From Trissonchulus latispiculum (lineage: Eukaryota; Nematoda; Enoplea; Enoplida; Ironidae): DNA of 64,000 bases. Below the pieces are notes generated by a model, which did no database searches, was not told the DNA's origin, and was given only the letters and a program-made list of their open reading frames with translations. A program made the translations under genes and the position numbers. Each line of letters starts with the position of its first letter. Position 1 is the stretch's first letter. Positions 49,265 through 62,149 of the stretch are shown piece after piece. Location of the stretch: contig JASAND010022912.1 of assembly GCA_030248195.1 (NCBI GenBank), forward strand, positions 62,001-126,000, given 5' to 3'.

Positions 49265-50472
49265 CTATAGTCTAGCAAACTTAAACTGGACCAAAAGAGT
49301 GAGTTTTGTGGAGAGTTTATTATTCAAGTTAAGTATGACAATGTATATATTTTCTGAAAGCTGAGAAATCAGAGATTTCAAAAAATTTTAAAAATTCTAA
49401 AATTTTAGAATTTCAAATTTCAGAAATTTTAGAAACTGTAGGAAAAGAAAAAATATGCGAAACGTAGTCGAGTTTGGTATCAAATGAAAGGTCTCGTTCA
49501 GGAGAACGCGAATATGTATCAATTATGCGGATTTAGTGCGGCACGTGGATCCAGCGGGCCCATATCCCGAAAAATAAAAGTTGCTCCAATCGCTACAAAC
49601 TTGGGCTCATTTGAAAGCTCTCATCACGCTGAGTGAAAGTTATAATTGCGTCATCGCTCAAAAATGCTGTCTGTGAAAGTTATCCCTCTTTAAACCCCAA
49701 AAATGGGCTGTTTGGACACTTTTGGAGGGTTTAATCAGGGCTAGCGAAAGCTGTGAGCTGAATCAAGTCAAGCCAATGCGCTACATTTAGCGTCTCATCA
49801 TTATCCACAACTGCGTAAAAATTGCAGCTTTGGATCTTCATGCATGCGTAAGATAAGCTAATTTAAACAAACTTCAAAGGAACCGACACGGCATGAAGAT
49901 GCAAAGCTGCAATTTTTACGTAGTTGTGTATAATGATGAGATGCAAAATGTAGCGCATTGGCTTGACTTGATTCAGCTCACAGCTTTCGCAAGCCTGGGT
50001 TAAACCCTCGAAAAGTGTTAAGACTACCTGGTTTTGGTGTTTAAAGAGGAATAACTTTCACAGACAGCATTTTTGAGCGATGACGCAATTATAACTTTCA
50101 CTCAGCGTGATGAGAGTTTTCAAATGAGCCCAAGTTTGTAGCGATTGGAGCAACTTTTATTTTTCGGGATATGGGCCCGCTGGAACCACGTGCCGCACTA
50201 AATCTGCATAATTGATACATATTCGCGTTCTCCTGAACGAGACCTTTCATTTGATACCAAACTCGACTACTTTTCGTTTATTTTTTTCCTTTTCCTACAG
50301 TTTCTAAAATTTCTGAAATTTGAAATTCTAAAGTTTTAGAATTTTTAAAAAATTTTTGAAATCTTTGATTTCTGAGCTTTCAGAAAATATATACATTGTC
50401 ATACTTAACTTGAATAATAAACTCTCCACAAAATTCACTCTTTTGGTCCAGTTTAAGTTTGCTAGACTATAG
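49265..50472. mobile_element. 1.2-kb foldback element with TTA target duplication
   Basis: Two nearly identical arms, 49265-49843 and 49891-50472, are inverted around a 47-bp spacer. Ends read CTATAGTCTAGCAAACTTAA inward from both sides, flanked by TTA at 49262-49264 and 50473-50475. Arms differ by only a small number of substitutions along almost 580 bp. No ORF is present. TTA duplications are compatible with a PIF/Harbinger-type transposase acting in trans. A transcript would fold into one long hairpin. Confidence 0.85.
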
Positions 50473-50475
50473 TTA

Positions 50476-53400
50476 GCTTCAAAATAACGGCAAAACTACG
50501 TTATCAAAATGTCGCCGGTAGTAATGCATTTCGGTTGCTTTGCGGTACATTAAGTTTTAACTTGAACAATTGCAAAACCCTTTTTACACGATATAGATAA
50601 AAGTCTTAACACAGTTCGTATTAGACAGTTTAAACATTGTTGAAGCGTAATGGTTGGAATAACCCTTTTAACTACAGATTCTTTAATGTCTTTAATCATT
50701 TGTCTCAGTATTATCACATACAATTGCATATGTCTAGCATGTATTCCATATAATGCTTCAGCAGGACTACCATAATTTATTCCTTTATTCTCTGAGTGTA
50801 AGTCAGTTGGACATTTGTTCCTTGAGCATTGATGACGCAAATTAATAGGCAGACAATTGGTGATAAAGGATAGCCATTGAGCTGTCAAATTTTGACATAG
50901 CGTAGCGTTTTATTAGAATAATGTACACAGTTGTTTCCAATTTTCCCAAAGCTTGCTTAGTTTGTTCGCAATTTCAATACAATAATGTCTTCAATTCAAC
51001 AATGCCTGTTTATGAGGTGGAAGTTACAGAGATGTTCGTATCTTGAAACATCTGAAAACAATCACAAGAAGAGATGACAAGTGAATTTGGATGGATTTGT
51101 CCGCTGCAGACTATTTTCTGAAACAAGTTGGGAAACCAGATCAAATTGCATTGGATACGAGAAATTGGCAGAAAGCATGAGCTGTAAAGGTAGGAACTTC
51201 CAGCTTGGACTTGAGCGTTTTCACCACTTCCGGCGTGCATAAAACAGCTAATTTAATGGATTGACTAATTTATTTCCTTTTATAACATTAATTACAGCGA
51301 GTTGGAACTCTTGTGTCTTGAATGTGTTATTCGAGTGCTGAAAGCCAGGATTAATTGTCGATGTGCTCTATACCGTTCTTAACGAGATTTCAACTTTGCC
51401 TCAGTTCAGTTTGTACGGCCTCCATTTAGCGACCTGTTGTGTTGCTTTTTTATTGAATCGTCCGTTGCACAAATCTCAGCATAGACTAAATAAAATTGCT
51501 TCTTGTCTAATTGCTTGTAGGTCTACTGAGCTTAGACTTTATTTCAGCTAATATTTTACTCGTTTGAAGTAGTTTTACCCAATATTTGTTGTTGAGCAAT
51601 TCTATGCTAATGCGTAATTTAATTACCGGACAACACTTTGCGGTCCGCTCTATGCTTAGTTATCTCGTTTCTCGAAAATTATCCTGGTTTTATTGGGTAA
51701 ATATAATTCACGCTCACTGAGCAGATGTAGACTTAGTTAACATAAGAGAACGTCATCGTAAGGTCAATTTGAACCCTGCCCGTTTAGTTCCCCAAGCCAA
51801 CACAAATGAAACTTTAATTTTATTAAAACAATGTAAATAAAGTCAATTTACTGTTTTTTAGCAATTTTACATCAATGTGTATTTTGATAATAGGCTAATT
51901 AAAATATAGACACGCAAAAACTAAAATCGACCCTACGCAATTTATTACACAACTTGAAACAATCCTGTTGGCTAGAGAAACTTTATTTTTAAACTAACAG
52001 AAAAGAACATTAAGGATTGCCTTTCGAAAATTTAGGTCAACGACTCTTATAACAATAAAAACTCTTTACCAATCTTTACCAACGACAAGAACAACGGGAG
52101 AGGACAAGTTACGCATCGTTTGGAACCCAAAACCTACCGCTTATGAAGTTATAAACTATTAGCTGCTGACTCCAGCAGTAAGAGGTTATTTTCCCGGTCT
52201 GTCTAACGTATGTTTCTGAAAGCGTTGAAATTTTTACTAGACTGTTACTCCGGTTTACTTAATTTTGACTGACCTAATTGAATTTTACAAGCAGCTGTAA
52301 GTTGGTTTGTATGTACAAACACTCATAGATACGAACTTAAAGTAACCACTCGCGACTTCATTAACATTGTCTTAGTGGTTTCTTGAATACGTTAACTTCC
52401 ACAGGGAATGCAGAAGATTTTCCGACAGTTAATCAACAAATTTTCAAAATTTTCGCATTCTATTGAAAGCTGTAACTAAAAGTTCGCAATTTTCTTGAAA
52501 CTTTGTCTCGAAATATTTTCAAACTTTCTCTGACGTTGTGCAATATTTCAGAAAACAGTCGTGTTTTCCATAAATTTGTATGGATTATTAGACAATTTTC
52601 AAAAATGGCCAGATGTAGCGAGTTTGACTTAGGAATACAATTTGGAAATGAGTTTTGAGTCTATATTTATCAAAAGTAATATTTCATGCATAATTTCGTG
52701 CATACAATGATGTGAATTCATTGTTCAGGTGCAAACAATTCCGAATTTAAAAGGCATGGAACAAATATGTGAGATAAACTTTTTAAAATATTTTAAAGCG
52801 AATTGTGGTTCTGGCGGAATACAGTAGGTGGCTCGATATCTTTGACGTCTCTTGTGAATTTTTTCAAATTTTCAAAATTGAAGCAAATTTCATTCCGCAA
52901 GAATATAAATTTAATTTCAGTTAAGAATTAATGAAACAAATTCTCTGACTGTTTGCATTTTTTGCAAATACATCAGAAGAAGCATGAAAACAGTGGTTAT
53001 TGAAGAGGAGGTAATATAAAACAGTGTTACTGTGGACATTGATGATTTCAAATCATTTACAGTTAAAATTTTATAATTTTCAAAAATAATTTTTTGAAAA
53101 TACAATTATAAACCTAAAATACAAAACCCTGGCTTTCAAAGTAATTAGTAATAAAATGCCAGTGAAAGAGTTTGAAGTCGTATTTCGTCAGTGTAATACG
53201 CAATTGAATAATTGGAATTTCCTTAACCGAGCAAGTACACCTGACAATTTCGCTATAACAATTATAATCTAACGATTCAGACTGATTTATTAGACAATTA
53301 ACAACATCCACTCAAGCCCTGCCTGAATGTGACCAAAAATGCTACTTCAAAATTTATTCGGCATGCTTTTTGTAAAGCAATTGAAGTTTTTTGTGCTCTC

Positions 53401-53890
53401 AAAGGATTCGGAGGTTTAAATTCATAACTGCAATATCGAAAATCTCCATGTATATACTCACGTTTGTTCACTGATCAGAGGGTTGGATAATCATTACTGT
53501 TTTGACGGCAAATCTCGTTCTCTAAAATTAGTGTTCAATTCAAATATGCAGACTATCAATCCAAATTCATATTTTCCTCTGCTTCAACGAATTCAGCTTG
53601 GCAAAATTTGGCTTCCTTATATAATGCAGAGCGTTTGAGGTTATGATAGTGAACGCTGTTCTTGCGCTCACCAAGCTTTGAATCAACTTCCTGCTAATAG
53701 AGGTAGTAGACAATTGACGAAACTTGAATGCTGTGCCAGGCAATCAAAAACCGCTTGTTAGGAGGTTGTACAGGATCTGTCCAACATGATGAAACAACAT
53801 AAATGAAATAGGAATCCACGATTGAACCAAATAACCGTCTGGGATCATTGGTACAGGAGTTAGGGGCAATCGCAAAACCGTGTTATGCAC
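50476..53890. other. Intergenic, nothing firm recognised
   Basis: The longest frame is minus 50,888-50,550 (112 aa, a few Cys, no family recognised), with minus 51,240-51,010 upstream of it. These could be exons of an unknown gene, but no consistent splice sites or motifs support this. Confidence 0.35.
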
Positions 53891-53891
53891 A

Positions 53892-54392
53892 CTAAGGATC
53901 TGCTGTGATGAGTTCAGCTGAGCCAGGATGAGCGAGCACAGTTGTCGTTGTCAGAATGCGAGGAGCAATCCCTTTTTCTAACATTTTATCGACCGTTTCA
54001 ACCGTTTCTAGCAAGAACAGTTTGATGCAAGTTTCTGAAAAACAAACATGTTTCCTCACAAAGGTCGTTAAAGAAACGATCCCTTCTCCCAGCCAGTCCG
54101 CATCCGCAAGAACCTGAAAGAATTGTCCTCGGGGATCGTTCTCCAGTGTGTTTCTGGCGAAGCCATAGTCTGCAAGATATGGGGCTCCAGGATGATTTTC
54201 CAGAATTTTCAGAAGTCTGGTTTCTTGTGGAAAAATTTCGCCTTCAAATTTATCCATTTTTTGGTCTTCTATGGGTGTAACCTTAATTATTTCTTTTCGC
54301 TTATCAGATTTGGCCACACCAAAATAGAGCACGCCTAAGGTAAAGCCGACTGAAATCTCCGGTTATTCAGCCAACATAAAGTCATCTTCTCT
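53892..54392 (-). pseudogene. Protein-kinase-like fragment, copy 1
   Basis: The minus frame resembles the N-lobe and the start of the C-lobe of a protein kinase: a nucleotide-loop-like SVGFTLGVLYFGVAK, a KVTP strand, E-QETRLLKILENHPGAPYL (alpha-C region), a hinge, then DKMLEKGIAPRIL in place of the HRD loop. The Lys may be retained, but HRD and DFG are not recognisable and the frame stops at 53,892, so it is at best a pseudokinase fragment. An in-frame stop lies near 54,361, just before the loop, in a stretch that still aligns with copy 2. The best reading is a decayed duplicate. Confidence 0.45.
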
Positions 54393-56446
54393 TAAGCTAA
54401 TGCATACGAAATTTGAACTCATTCTAAAATAGGTTGCACATTTGTATAAAAGATACTAAATCTGGTATCTTGACCAGGTCAAAATAAAAAATCAAAAAAT
54501 GGAGGAAAATCTATAATTATTAAATTTTAATTTATCGCTGAAACTAATTAATGTCTATGCATTTTTCCAACCACATTACATAATACGTAAGAGTATGACA
54601 AGAACTGTGTGATATATGTGTTGCGCAACGAAACCCATTCTCTGTTGGCCTATAATCTATGAATTCGCTGGTGTTCATAATGGCACTTTGCTTGAGTTTT
54701 CCATTAGACATCAATGGTGTGTGACTTCACCTGAGTGATGTCATTTTACAGATACTGGTAAATCGTGAATGCTTCTGTGTATCAGTGAGCTATCACGTCT
54801 GCCATACCTTTTATATCCACTACATCATCTTGATTTAACAGATTTCCACCAATTTCTTAATTTTTGACAACATTTATTGGCAAGCACTTTTCAAAGCTAA
54901 CTGACAAAATTTCGGAAACCTTGTAAGTCTAACTTTTGTAGTGAATTTAAACGGGAATAATAAATAATGTCAGACAGCAGTCCTTGATTTGTTGAGAAGT
55001 CAGAGCACATTTTACTTTTAATGATTGATTCACTCCAGTGAATAAGTGATTTGAACGAGTACTTAGTGAGATTATACCATAAAAATCATACTGCTAAACC
55101 GAAACTGCGCTAAAACAAACAACAGTATTATTTTAATTGTGAGTTTACGCCAATAATTAATTCAACTTTTAAATTAAATAATGTTAGAAGGCGCAGTTTG
55201 ACTCAAACTTTTTATTGCAAGAGACTAAAATCTCATTCTATGTTGAACCTACAATAAAAAATCTGCATAATCTATATATTAACTAGGGGTCGAGTCCGGT
55301 TTTGTCACAAGAACCCGAGAACTGAGGAGGTCTTTTAACTTGAACGGAAATGATCTTGTAAATTAGGCATCAATTTGTCGCAAAAGCTACGTCATTTTTA
55401 AAAGTCTCAATAAAATCCTCTATCTTTGAAAGCAATCTTCAAATTTTGATCATATTTAATGAACCTTTATCTGAAAATGCCGATTAAGCAGAAATTTCAA
55501 AACAACAATACCTTTTTGTCTAGGACCTTGACCAAATTTTACTTTCTCTTTATTTTGACGGTACCAGGCATGTTTCTTGTTCAAACTGGAGTGTTACTCC
55601 AAGACCCAATGTTAACATATGGCCTGGCTTTTGCGAGCAAATGTAATAGCAAGTAAGACTACATTAAATAATTATATTTGAAAATGTACAACTGGCAACT
55701 AAAACGGCAAACAAATTTCAAATGATTTGGACTGAGATTGTTGCTCTATTTAACTGAATAATATAATTCTGAAATAGATGTACAGAAACTAATAAAATCT
55801 GTCAACCTTTGCTCAATTCACATTTGTCAACAATAATTGGAAATCTCTGATTTTACCAAGGCTATACTTGTATTCAATAAATCATATACTACTGAATTGA
55901 ATAATTCCAAAGTTATTAACTCTAGTAAAAGCTACGTTCTCTAGTTGAACTATAATAAAATGAATGATATTTTTGACATTTTCAGAACACAGTCCTGATG
56001 ACAATATTGAAAACTTTCCAGACAAAACGTATAGTGCTCGCTCTTAGTAATGAAATAAGTTTCCACGGTATGGTACAACTGACATTTATTTAACTGACTA
56101 ATTGGACACCAGATTAATATTAATTAATTAATACAAAATTGATGATAGAACCTTCTTGATTATTGGATTTGTGGTATAGATCCTTCGCACTAGAAACGTC
56201 ATAGGCTAAGATTAGGTGAGAAATACAAAAGTTTTGCTAAAAAATTTTGATCATTTATAAATGATTTTAGTTTAGAGACTGGAAGCTGTCACATAATTCC
56301 AGAAACAGCTCAACATCTGTACCGGAGATTTGTCCTCATTTTCTCATATATGGGGGACAGGGATATATATCCATCACTGGTGAAGTCAGGAAATACATTA
56401 TACGTACGTGGTCGCGGATCTTTAGCGATGTAGTCAAGGCAAATAC
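54393..56446. other. Intergenic between the two kinase-like fragments
   Basis: A 65-aa plus frame at 55,459-55,656 ends at an AAG|GTAAGA-like donor and contains a hydrophobic segment, but no family is recognised. Nothing else is supported. Confidence 0.35.
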
Positions 56447-56685
56447 TTAATCAAGCAGTGGCACTTGCCCCGGCTTACATTCCAGTATTTTTATTATCTT
56501 GGTTTCAATAGGCACGATTTCTCCGTCTAACTCGTCAACTTTCTGGTGGTTTAGGTGGAAATCTTCATTATCACCCTTTTCGATTAACTTGACAGGGCTT
56601 AGAAATATAGCCCAAGTGTAAAGCCTATGGATATGGGAAGTTTTTCATCTAGCAGTGGTTTATACTGACCATGTGTAAGGGAAAT
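56447..56685 (-). pseudogene. Protein-kinase-like fragment, copy 2
   Basis: Two minus frames align with copy 1: LLDEKLPISIGFTLGLYF before a stop near 56,610, and LIEKGDNEDFHLNHQKVDEL with DGEIVPIETKIIKILE after it. It ends at a stop after PGQVPLLD. It lies about 2.3 kb from copy 1 on the same strand, so the pair looks like a tandem duplication, with this copy more decayed. Confidence 0.45.
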
Positions 56686-57179
56686 CTATTCAACATTTTA
56701 TTCTACCAGAGAGATTTTATATCCAGTTTTTGTTGAATCCTCTCTCTAGTTTAGTTATATACCAAAATAGAAATATTATAAGCTCTGAACGAAGCTTATA
56801 AATAAATTAGATAGAGTATATATTCCTAATAAGATAGACTATTCCAAGTTGATCATTATCTCCAGACGTGTATGGTGTATTACTTTGCAGGTTGGCCTTG
56901 CATTCTGTACTACATGCGCGGATACTGTGTGATGTTCTGGACGCCTATCTATTTGTAACCTTGCCAAGACAGTATAGTTTGCGGATAGTTCCTGTGTGTC
57001 CTACCGAAGTTGTTCTAGAACAAAACAAAACAAACAACCAGCTGTATTAATTTGCCATATGCTCATGCCATGTCATGCCATTTATGCTTTCGAGGTATTC
57101 CATGTCTTACCTCAGGAAAGAGCTTATAAGAAGACTTGAGCATCCAATTGCCTTGATTAGTTAATCAAGAAAAGATCAT

Positions 57180-57600
57180 TAGTTGTGATCTGAGACTTAT
57201 GCTAGGCAAGTGTCGACCCCGCTTAAATCAGAAATCACTGTTGCGATCTGAGACTTAGACTACCGGCAAGTGTCGACCCCGATTAACGAAATTCACTCAA
57301 GTCCTACCATCACTCAACGGACTCACGACAATGCCCCCAACCCAGGGTGGCTACAGCAACCCTCAAATTTGGACAAATCACCTTTTGGAAGTCCTGTGTC
57401 CTATAAATTTACTGATCTTGGTAAACGCGCTGACCATCCGTGTAATCGAAGAAGTAGTTTCCTTAGATTAACCTAGTCAGGTTAAAACAACACGTTTTAT
57501 TATAGATCGAATCATATCAATCACATACGAAAGAAACGAGCGAGGAAATTTAGCTTTAGCAGCCAAATCCAATTCACTTCATTGCACATGGTCCAGTTCG
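57180..57600 (-). repeat. Dispersed repeat family A, copy 3 (inverted, partial)
   Basis: The reverse complement matches 1,089-1,390, including a TGCAATGAAGTG edge, cctgactaggtta, acacggatggtcagcgcgt, acacaggacttccaaaaggtg and a ggggtcgacacttg end. A phrase, ggcaagtgtcgaccccg, is duplicated at about 57,205 and 57,264. Only the first 350-400 bp of the family is present. Confidence 0.6.
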
Positions 57601-58069
57601 TAAGCATGAACATCATTCAAAACACAACGCATAACAAAACATTTATATCAGCATCCTATTCAACCCAAAAAACCATTACTATCCACAGCAGTCGCTAAAC
57701 AACCAATTAAATTACTCGAGAAACCTAACTCTTCAGCCATGTTGATACGGTATAGAGCATGTATCTGCTGTATTACTGTTAAATTTTGAACTGAATCTTT
57801 TCCATTGTTTTGTAGCCATTGAAGTTTGGTAGAAGTTGAACTACTTTTAAAATAATATTTTGCAACATATTTTTGGTCAGTTTAAAGGAGCGTATTTAAA
57901 TGGTTTTCATGGTCACAAGGTTGTTGGTTTAAGCCTTTCCCAAATTTATCAGCAGATCTCTTAAACACAAAAACATTTGTTCTAAGCTGTTCATTGTCTT
58001 GATAAAGTTAGCGAATCGTGATTCACATCAATTGAAAATATGTTAAGGCAATCTTGCAACGACTAGCAG

Positions 58070-60072
58070 TCAGTCATGGGCATTTCCCTGATGGGCACCC
58101 ACTTTGCTCTGACGTCGTGCCATCCGCTTCACCATTGCCATTGCTGCTCTGCGATAGGATGGATTACACGTTATGTAGATAGGAAAGTTAATGCCTGAGT
58201 TTATTATAGTGAATGTATCAGCTGCAGAACAGCACATCGGATTCCATCGCGAATGCTCAACGCTTAAGTGCAGCAAACGATTAACCCAGTTACAGCACAA
58301 CATGGTACAGGTTGATACAGCAAAACTTAGTGCAGTAATCATGAGCATCAGTGTTATATCTTTGGCAACGTCAGTCTGTTTATTGACTTGCTTTACCATT
58401 TTCCCTTTAACTCTAATGTAGGTAGTACTGATTGCGATGCAGAGAATAAAAATCGTGACGACATAACAGAGTCTTAGTCCCCAGTAGGTGACAAGAAAAT
58501 AAGTTTGCCAAAGTTTATGCTCTGTGATCTCCAAGTTGACTTCTGCTTTGTACAGTTGCTTATGAGTTTTTACGACTCTCCGCTCAAGACCTGCCGGTAA
58601 CGAAAGCAAAACATTTCCCAACGTTAAGCCAGAAACGACAGACTTTGGATTAGTCGACATTGGTAGGTCATTAAATTTGTGTGGTATAACCAAGGCCAGA
58701 AGCCGTTCAGCTGTTATCAAACACAGTGTGGAGCCAGCAAACATTTGTGACCAACGTTCAACAACCGGCCTAATGTAAGCTGCATAGAATCGGTATGCAA
58801 ACGTTTTCTCCAAGTTGGCAACGTGACCGACATAGACGGAGAAAAATACACTGATAAGCAGCAGATCGCTGATCGTAATCATACGCAGATAAATCCATAC
58901 GGGTTGTTTCCGTAAAACTGGAGATGCCAGGACAAAGAGATTGATAATGCCTACAATAAATAGCTTGGAATATAGAAGATTGAATTTGAATTAGTTTCTC
59001 AAGGAAAGAATAATTTTAGTTAAACCAGGCCAAATTTAATTTTAGCGGAGGAAATAAACATTAATTTGGCAAAATGCATCGAAATCACAAGCTACGAACA
59101 ATCCAACATGATGCTTATACTCTCATTTTGCTCCAATCTCTGAAAATAAGGTGCCAAAGATATATTCTTCGGACAGAAAAATCGACGTTTTTTCTTTCAT
59201 TATATACCATGAATTTGACTATGCAAATTAAAACTTATCTAAGTAATGAAACGCTCAACGTAGTGTCCGTTAACTTGCGAACTGCAAACAAAAGCCAAAA
59301 CCTAAAGTTTCCATCTGAACTGACACTGGTGATTTCTTTTGGAGGTACCTATCTTGGATACTTATTGAAGATTAAATACTTGGTATAAAATGCCAATGAT
59401 ATGCCATAATGTAGCTTAAGATTTTCTCTTTTCAGAAGATACAATGAAACGTATTTATTGGCTTCTGGAGTTTTCTTAATTAAAATCATAGAAAGAACGC
59501 AATATTTCATGTTTTTGCCGACTAAATTAAAGTTTCCGGTTATATCACTCGATATACCACTAATTACTGAAGGAAAATTTCCAGTTTTCAGACAATCTCT
59601 CGTCGCTTTGAAGGAATTAGCTTATTAGGTTGTGCAACTGCACCTTATCCACTTTTCTCAAGTTTGTCAAGCTACTACTTTGGCTAGAGAACAGTCATCA
59701 GAACAAAAAGAGGTCCTGAGGTAAACAGCGTTTTCTAGGTTTCATTGGTCAAATATGAGTTCGATACGTTTCTGTTTCGATAAGCTTATCTAGTCAGAAA
59801 ACAGAGAGATAAGCATTTTGCGATGTAGGCGTGTAATCCGACAAAACGAACAAACTACCACTAATCGTATAAACACATATTAAAGAGTGTGTCGATAAAG
59901 CAACACACGAAGGTACTTGCTTGACGCAAACGCAAAAGTACAGCAAATAGGATATCCGATTAAAAGGCGGTAACGCCAAGCGGCACCGGCAAATTCGATG
60001 TTATAGTAAATTTCTTTCGATTCTTCATCTAGAGCTGCTGTACAGTTGACATCACTTCGTTGATCTGTCCGG
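58070..60072 (-). CDS. Rhodopsin-like GPCR, inverted paralogue, 5' exon missing
   Basis: Exons are 60072-59921 and 58950-58070. The first visible exon is 152 nt, exactly as in the plus-strand copy, and encodes an extracellular tail (VNCTAALDEES) and the start of TM1 (RYRLLIGYP). The second carries the rest, with MFAGSTLCLITAERLLAL after TM3 and INSGINFPIYITCNPSYRR in TM7. By alignment with the plus copy the exon ends at TCA A followed by GCAAGT, so the intron appears to use a GC donor with a ttattgtag acceptor. The tail is longer than in the plus copy, with a basic C-terminus. It lies 0.8 kb downstream of the lectin at 61.9-60.9 kb on the same strand. Frames are open throughout. A peptide ligand is likely but not known. 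Confidence 0.8.
59605..59745 (+). repeat. Dispersed repeat family B fragment inside GPCR intron
   Basis: A weak match to 14,200-14,310 and 43,305-43,400 (tactttggctagagaacagtcatcagaacaaaaagaggtcct region). It lies within the GPCR intron. The match is short and diverged. Confidence 0.35.
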
Positions 60073-60579
60073 CTGCAATGAAAATCCAAAGACATTTACC
60101 TGTAATAATTGTTATGTATCCGTTATATTATCATCTTTGATAAGTGGTGATTTTCGTAACTGTATAAATTGCTTATAAAAGTTAAGTAGAAAGAAGCATG
60201 GCTACCAAAACTGAGTACTCAGAGTAATAATATTAAATGTTTTCGGTTTGCTCTTAGTTAGTTTACAGTTGCTTTGTGTTTGTTGCTTTGTTGTTTGTGT
60301 TCAGTATGAAGTCATGTTCAACTATTCTTTAAGGCATAACCGTAACAAATTATGATTCGTGAAAAATTACCACGTATCTTGTAGTCCACGTCACAAGAAG
60401 TATTCAAGTTGCTCATCTGAAATCTTTTGAATATCTGGCCAAATTTTTCCAACAACGTTGGCGAGGATTAAAGCACAAATTCTAATTCAAATGCTAGAAT
60501 CCTAGCACACCTTATCAAATATGTGTGTCATGGCCTTCCCATTTGCTTGACATCGTTAAACGAACTGCCGCAGAAACTT

Positions 60580-60630
60580 TGATTTCTGGAACTCTACGTA
60601 TCAGAAGAAAGTTGAGAGTTCCAGAAATCA
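60580..60630. repeat. Isolated 16-bp perfect hairpin
   Basis: Stem tgatttctggaactct (60580-60595) and its complement (60615-60630) enclose a 19-nt loop. It lies between the lectin and GPCR of the inverted cassette. The stem does not extend further, so it is shorter than a usual microRNA precursor. Confidence 0.6.
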
Positions 60631-60834
60631 TTTACATGAACTGGTTCACTAGACACATATGGTTGCACCTTTCACTAAATGTTTACAGCAGACTCAAAGT
60701 AAAGTACTTGACAACTGCGACAGCTCAGCTATTAGCAACATTGACATATTTGCATGCTCCCATAAAAGTGTTTCTGAATGTTGTGCAAGATTTTGCACGG
60801 AACTATTTTTATAAAACTTGTCATTGGGGTTTCA

Positions 60835-60854
60835 TTTATTTATTGACATTTATT
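60835..60854 (-). terminator. Triple poly(A) signal of the minus-strand lectin
   Basis: Three AATAAA hexamers on the minus strand (60840-60835, 60844-60839 and 60854-60849) lie 30-50 nt past the lectin stop. Confidence 0.6.
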
Positions 60855-60885
60855 GACTAAATTCTATTATCAAGTAATGATTAGC

Positions 60886-61918
60886 TCACTTCGAAGAATT
60901 ATCGCAAGCAAAAGTTTCTAAGTGCGGAATTTCACAGGCAAAGGGCAGTTTCTTATCGCAAGGTAAATCTTTCAAGATGTACTGGTTTTCTTGTTCCTTC
61001 ATAGCAAAGCAGTCTGAACCGCAGAGTCCTATTTCCCTATTTCTGGGATGGTTCCAGCCCCTTTCGGAAAGTTTGTCGTAGAAATTGTCTGGTGCAGAGC
61101 AACCACTATCCAACTGCAGATGTCCTTCATTATTTCTGTCGTGCACTCCAATCCAAAAGTAGTTTTGGCAATAACCCAACGGTGGCCAACAATCAGACGA
61201 TAAATCATTTCTAAAATTACAATAATTACTACAACTAGTAAAAGCAATCAAAAGCAGTAAATTTAAAGCATTCAACATTCTAATAGCGATAATAATGATA
61301 GTAAAATTCTTTTGAGATTTGGCACCAGGGCAAATCCAGCATCAGACAAATCTAACTACATTTGCATTTGCAACAAAAGTATATTAATAACATTAACAAA
61401 CATGTCAACGTTTTGTGTACGGTGTTCAAATAATCAAAATCAGCCGATATTACGTGATATGCCAAGAAGCAAAACCAACATAAATGTCAGTAGACGTCGA
61501 CTAGAAAGTGAATGTTTTGGATTAGAGTTACCGGTAGTACAGCCCCAAGGCCGGAACTAAAAACAAATGGGTGAGCAGAAGCAAAAACCCTGACAGAGGC
61601 ACACACAACACAACACGAGCACACACATTTGTGTGTATATGTATAAGAATCCTATGGTATCGACTCGTACAAAGAATATTGCAACCCAGCTTACGTAATA
61701 TTCAGCAAAGCATTTTCAATTGCCGCCGTTGAAGGTGTTGCTAAATAGCCGCCATATTTTCGACACTGTTGACCAGCTTCGAGCCAGGTTAAGCCTTGGA
61801 CAAAAATATTTAAACAAGCATGACTGACTTCCGTCCAATCTTTTCTGCAAGTTGATGTTTCATAAGTTTCAAGAAACAAAAGTAACCAAGTTATTGCTGT
61901 AATGTGTTTTCTGGGCAT
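60886..61918 (-). CDS. Secreted C-type lectin-like protein, inverted paralogue, 2 exons
   Basis: Exon 1 is 61918-61695 (224 nt, the same length as in the plus copy) and exon 2 is 61210-60886, with an AC|GTAAGC donor and a gtaattttag acceptor. The product is about 182 aa. It has a signal peptide (MPRKHITAITWLLLFLETYE), CRKYGGYLATP, a YFWIGVHD core, and CDKKLPFACEI near the end. The start at 61,918 is chosen because tctttctattgcag ends 5 nt upstream, matching the plus-strand gene; the earlier in-frame Met lies in intron sequence. Unlike the plus copy it has a single, undisturbed C-terminus. Three poly(A) signals follow. The ligand is unknown. Confidence 0.82.
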
Positions 61919-62149
61919 GGCATTGCTACTGCTGCAATAGAAAGACAAAATATTGCGTTGATGATTGACCAAACATCAATTAGAAATTATTCTGATGGCC
62001 TGACCTCGCTGTGAGTCGTGTAAATTTGAAGCAAATTGTCAATTTTCCTATGATGCGACGGATTTCTCAACGTTAACATCGAAAGAAAAATAAAACATGA
62101 TAATAAACGAAAGAAAGAAGGATGTCACTACAGCACCTTTGATCCGAAA

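Noticed and set aside
61919..61972. Met at 61,972 as the minus lectin start
   Set aside because: A splice acceptor lies between it and the Met at 61,918, which begins the signal peptide. The plus copy has the same layout.
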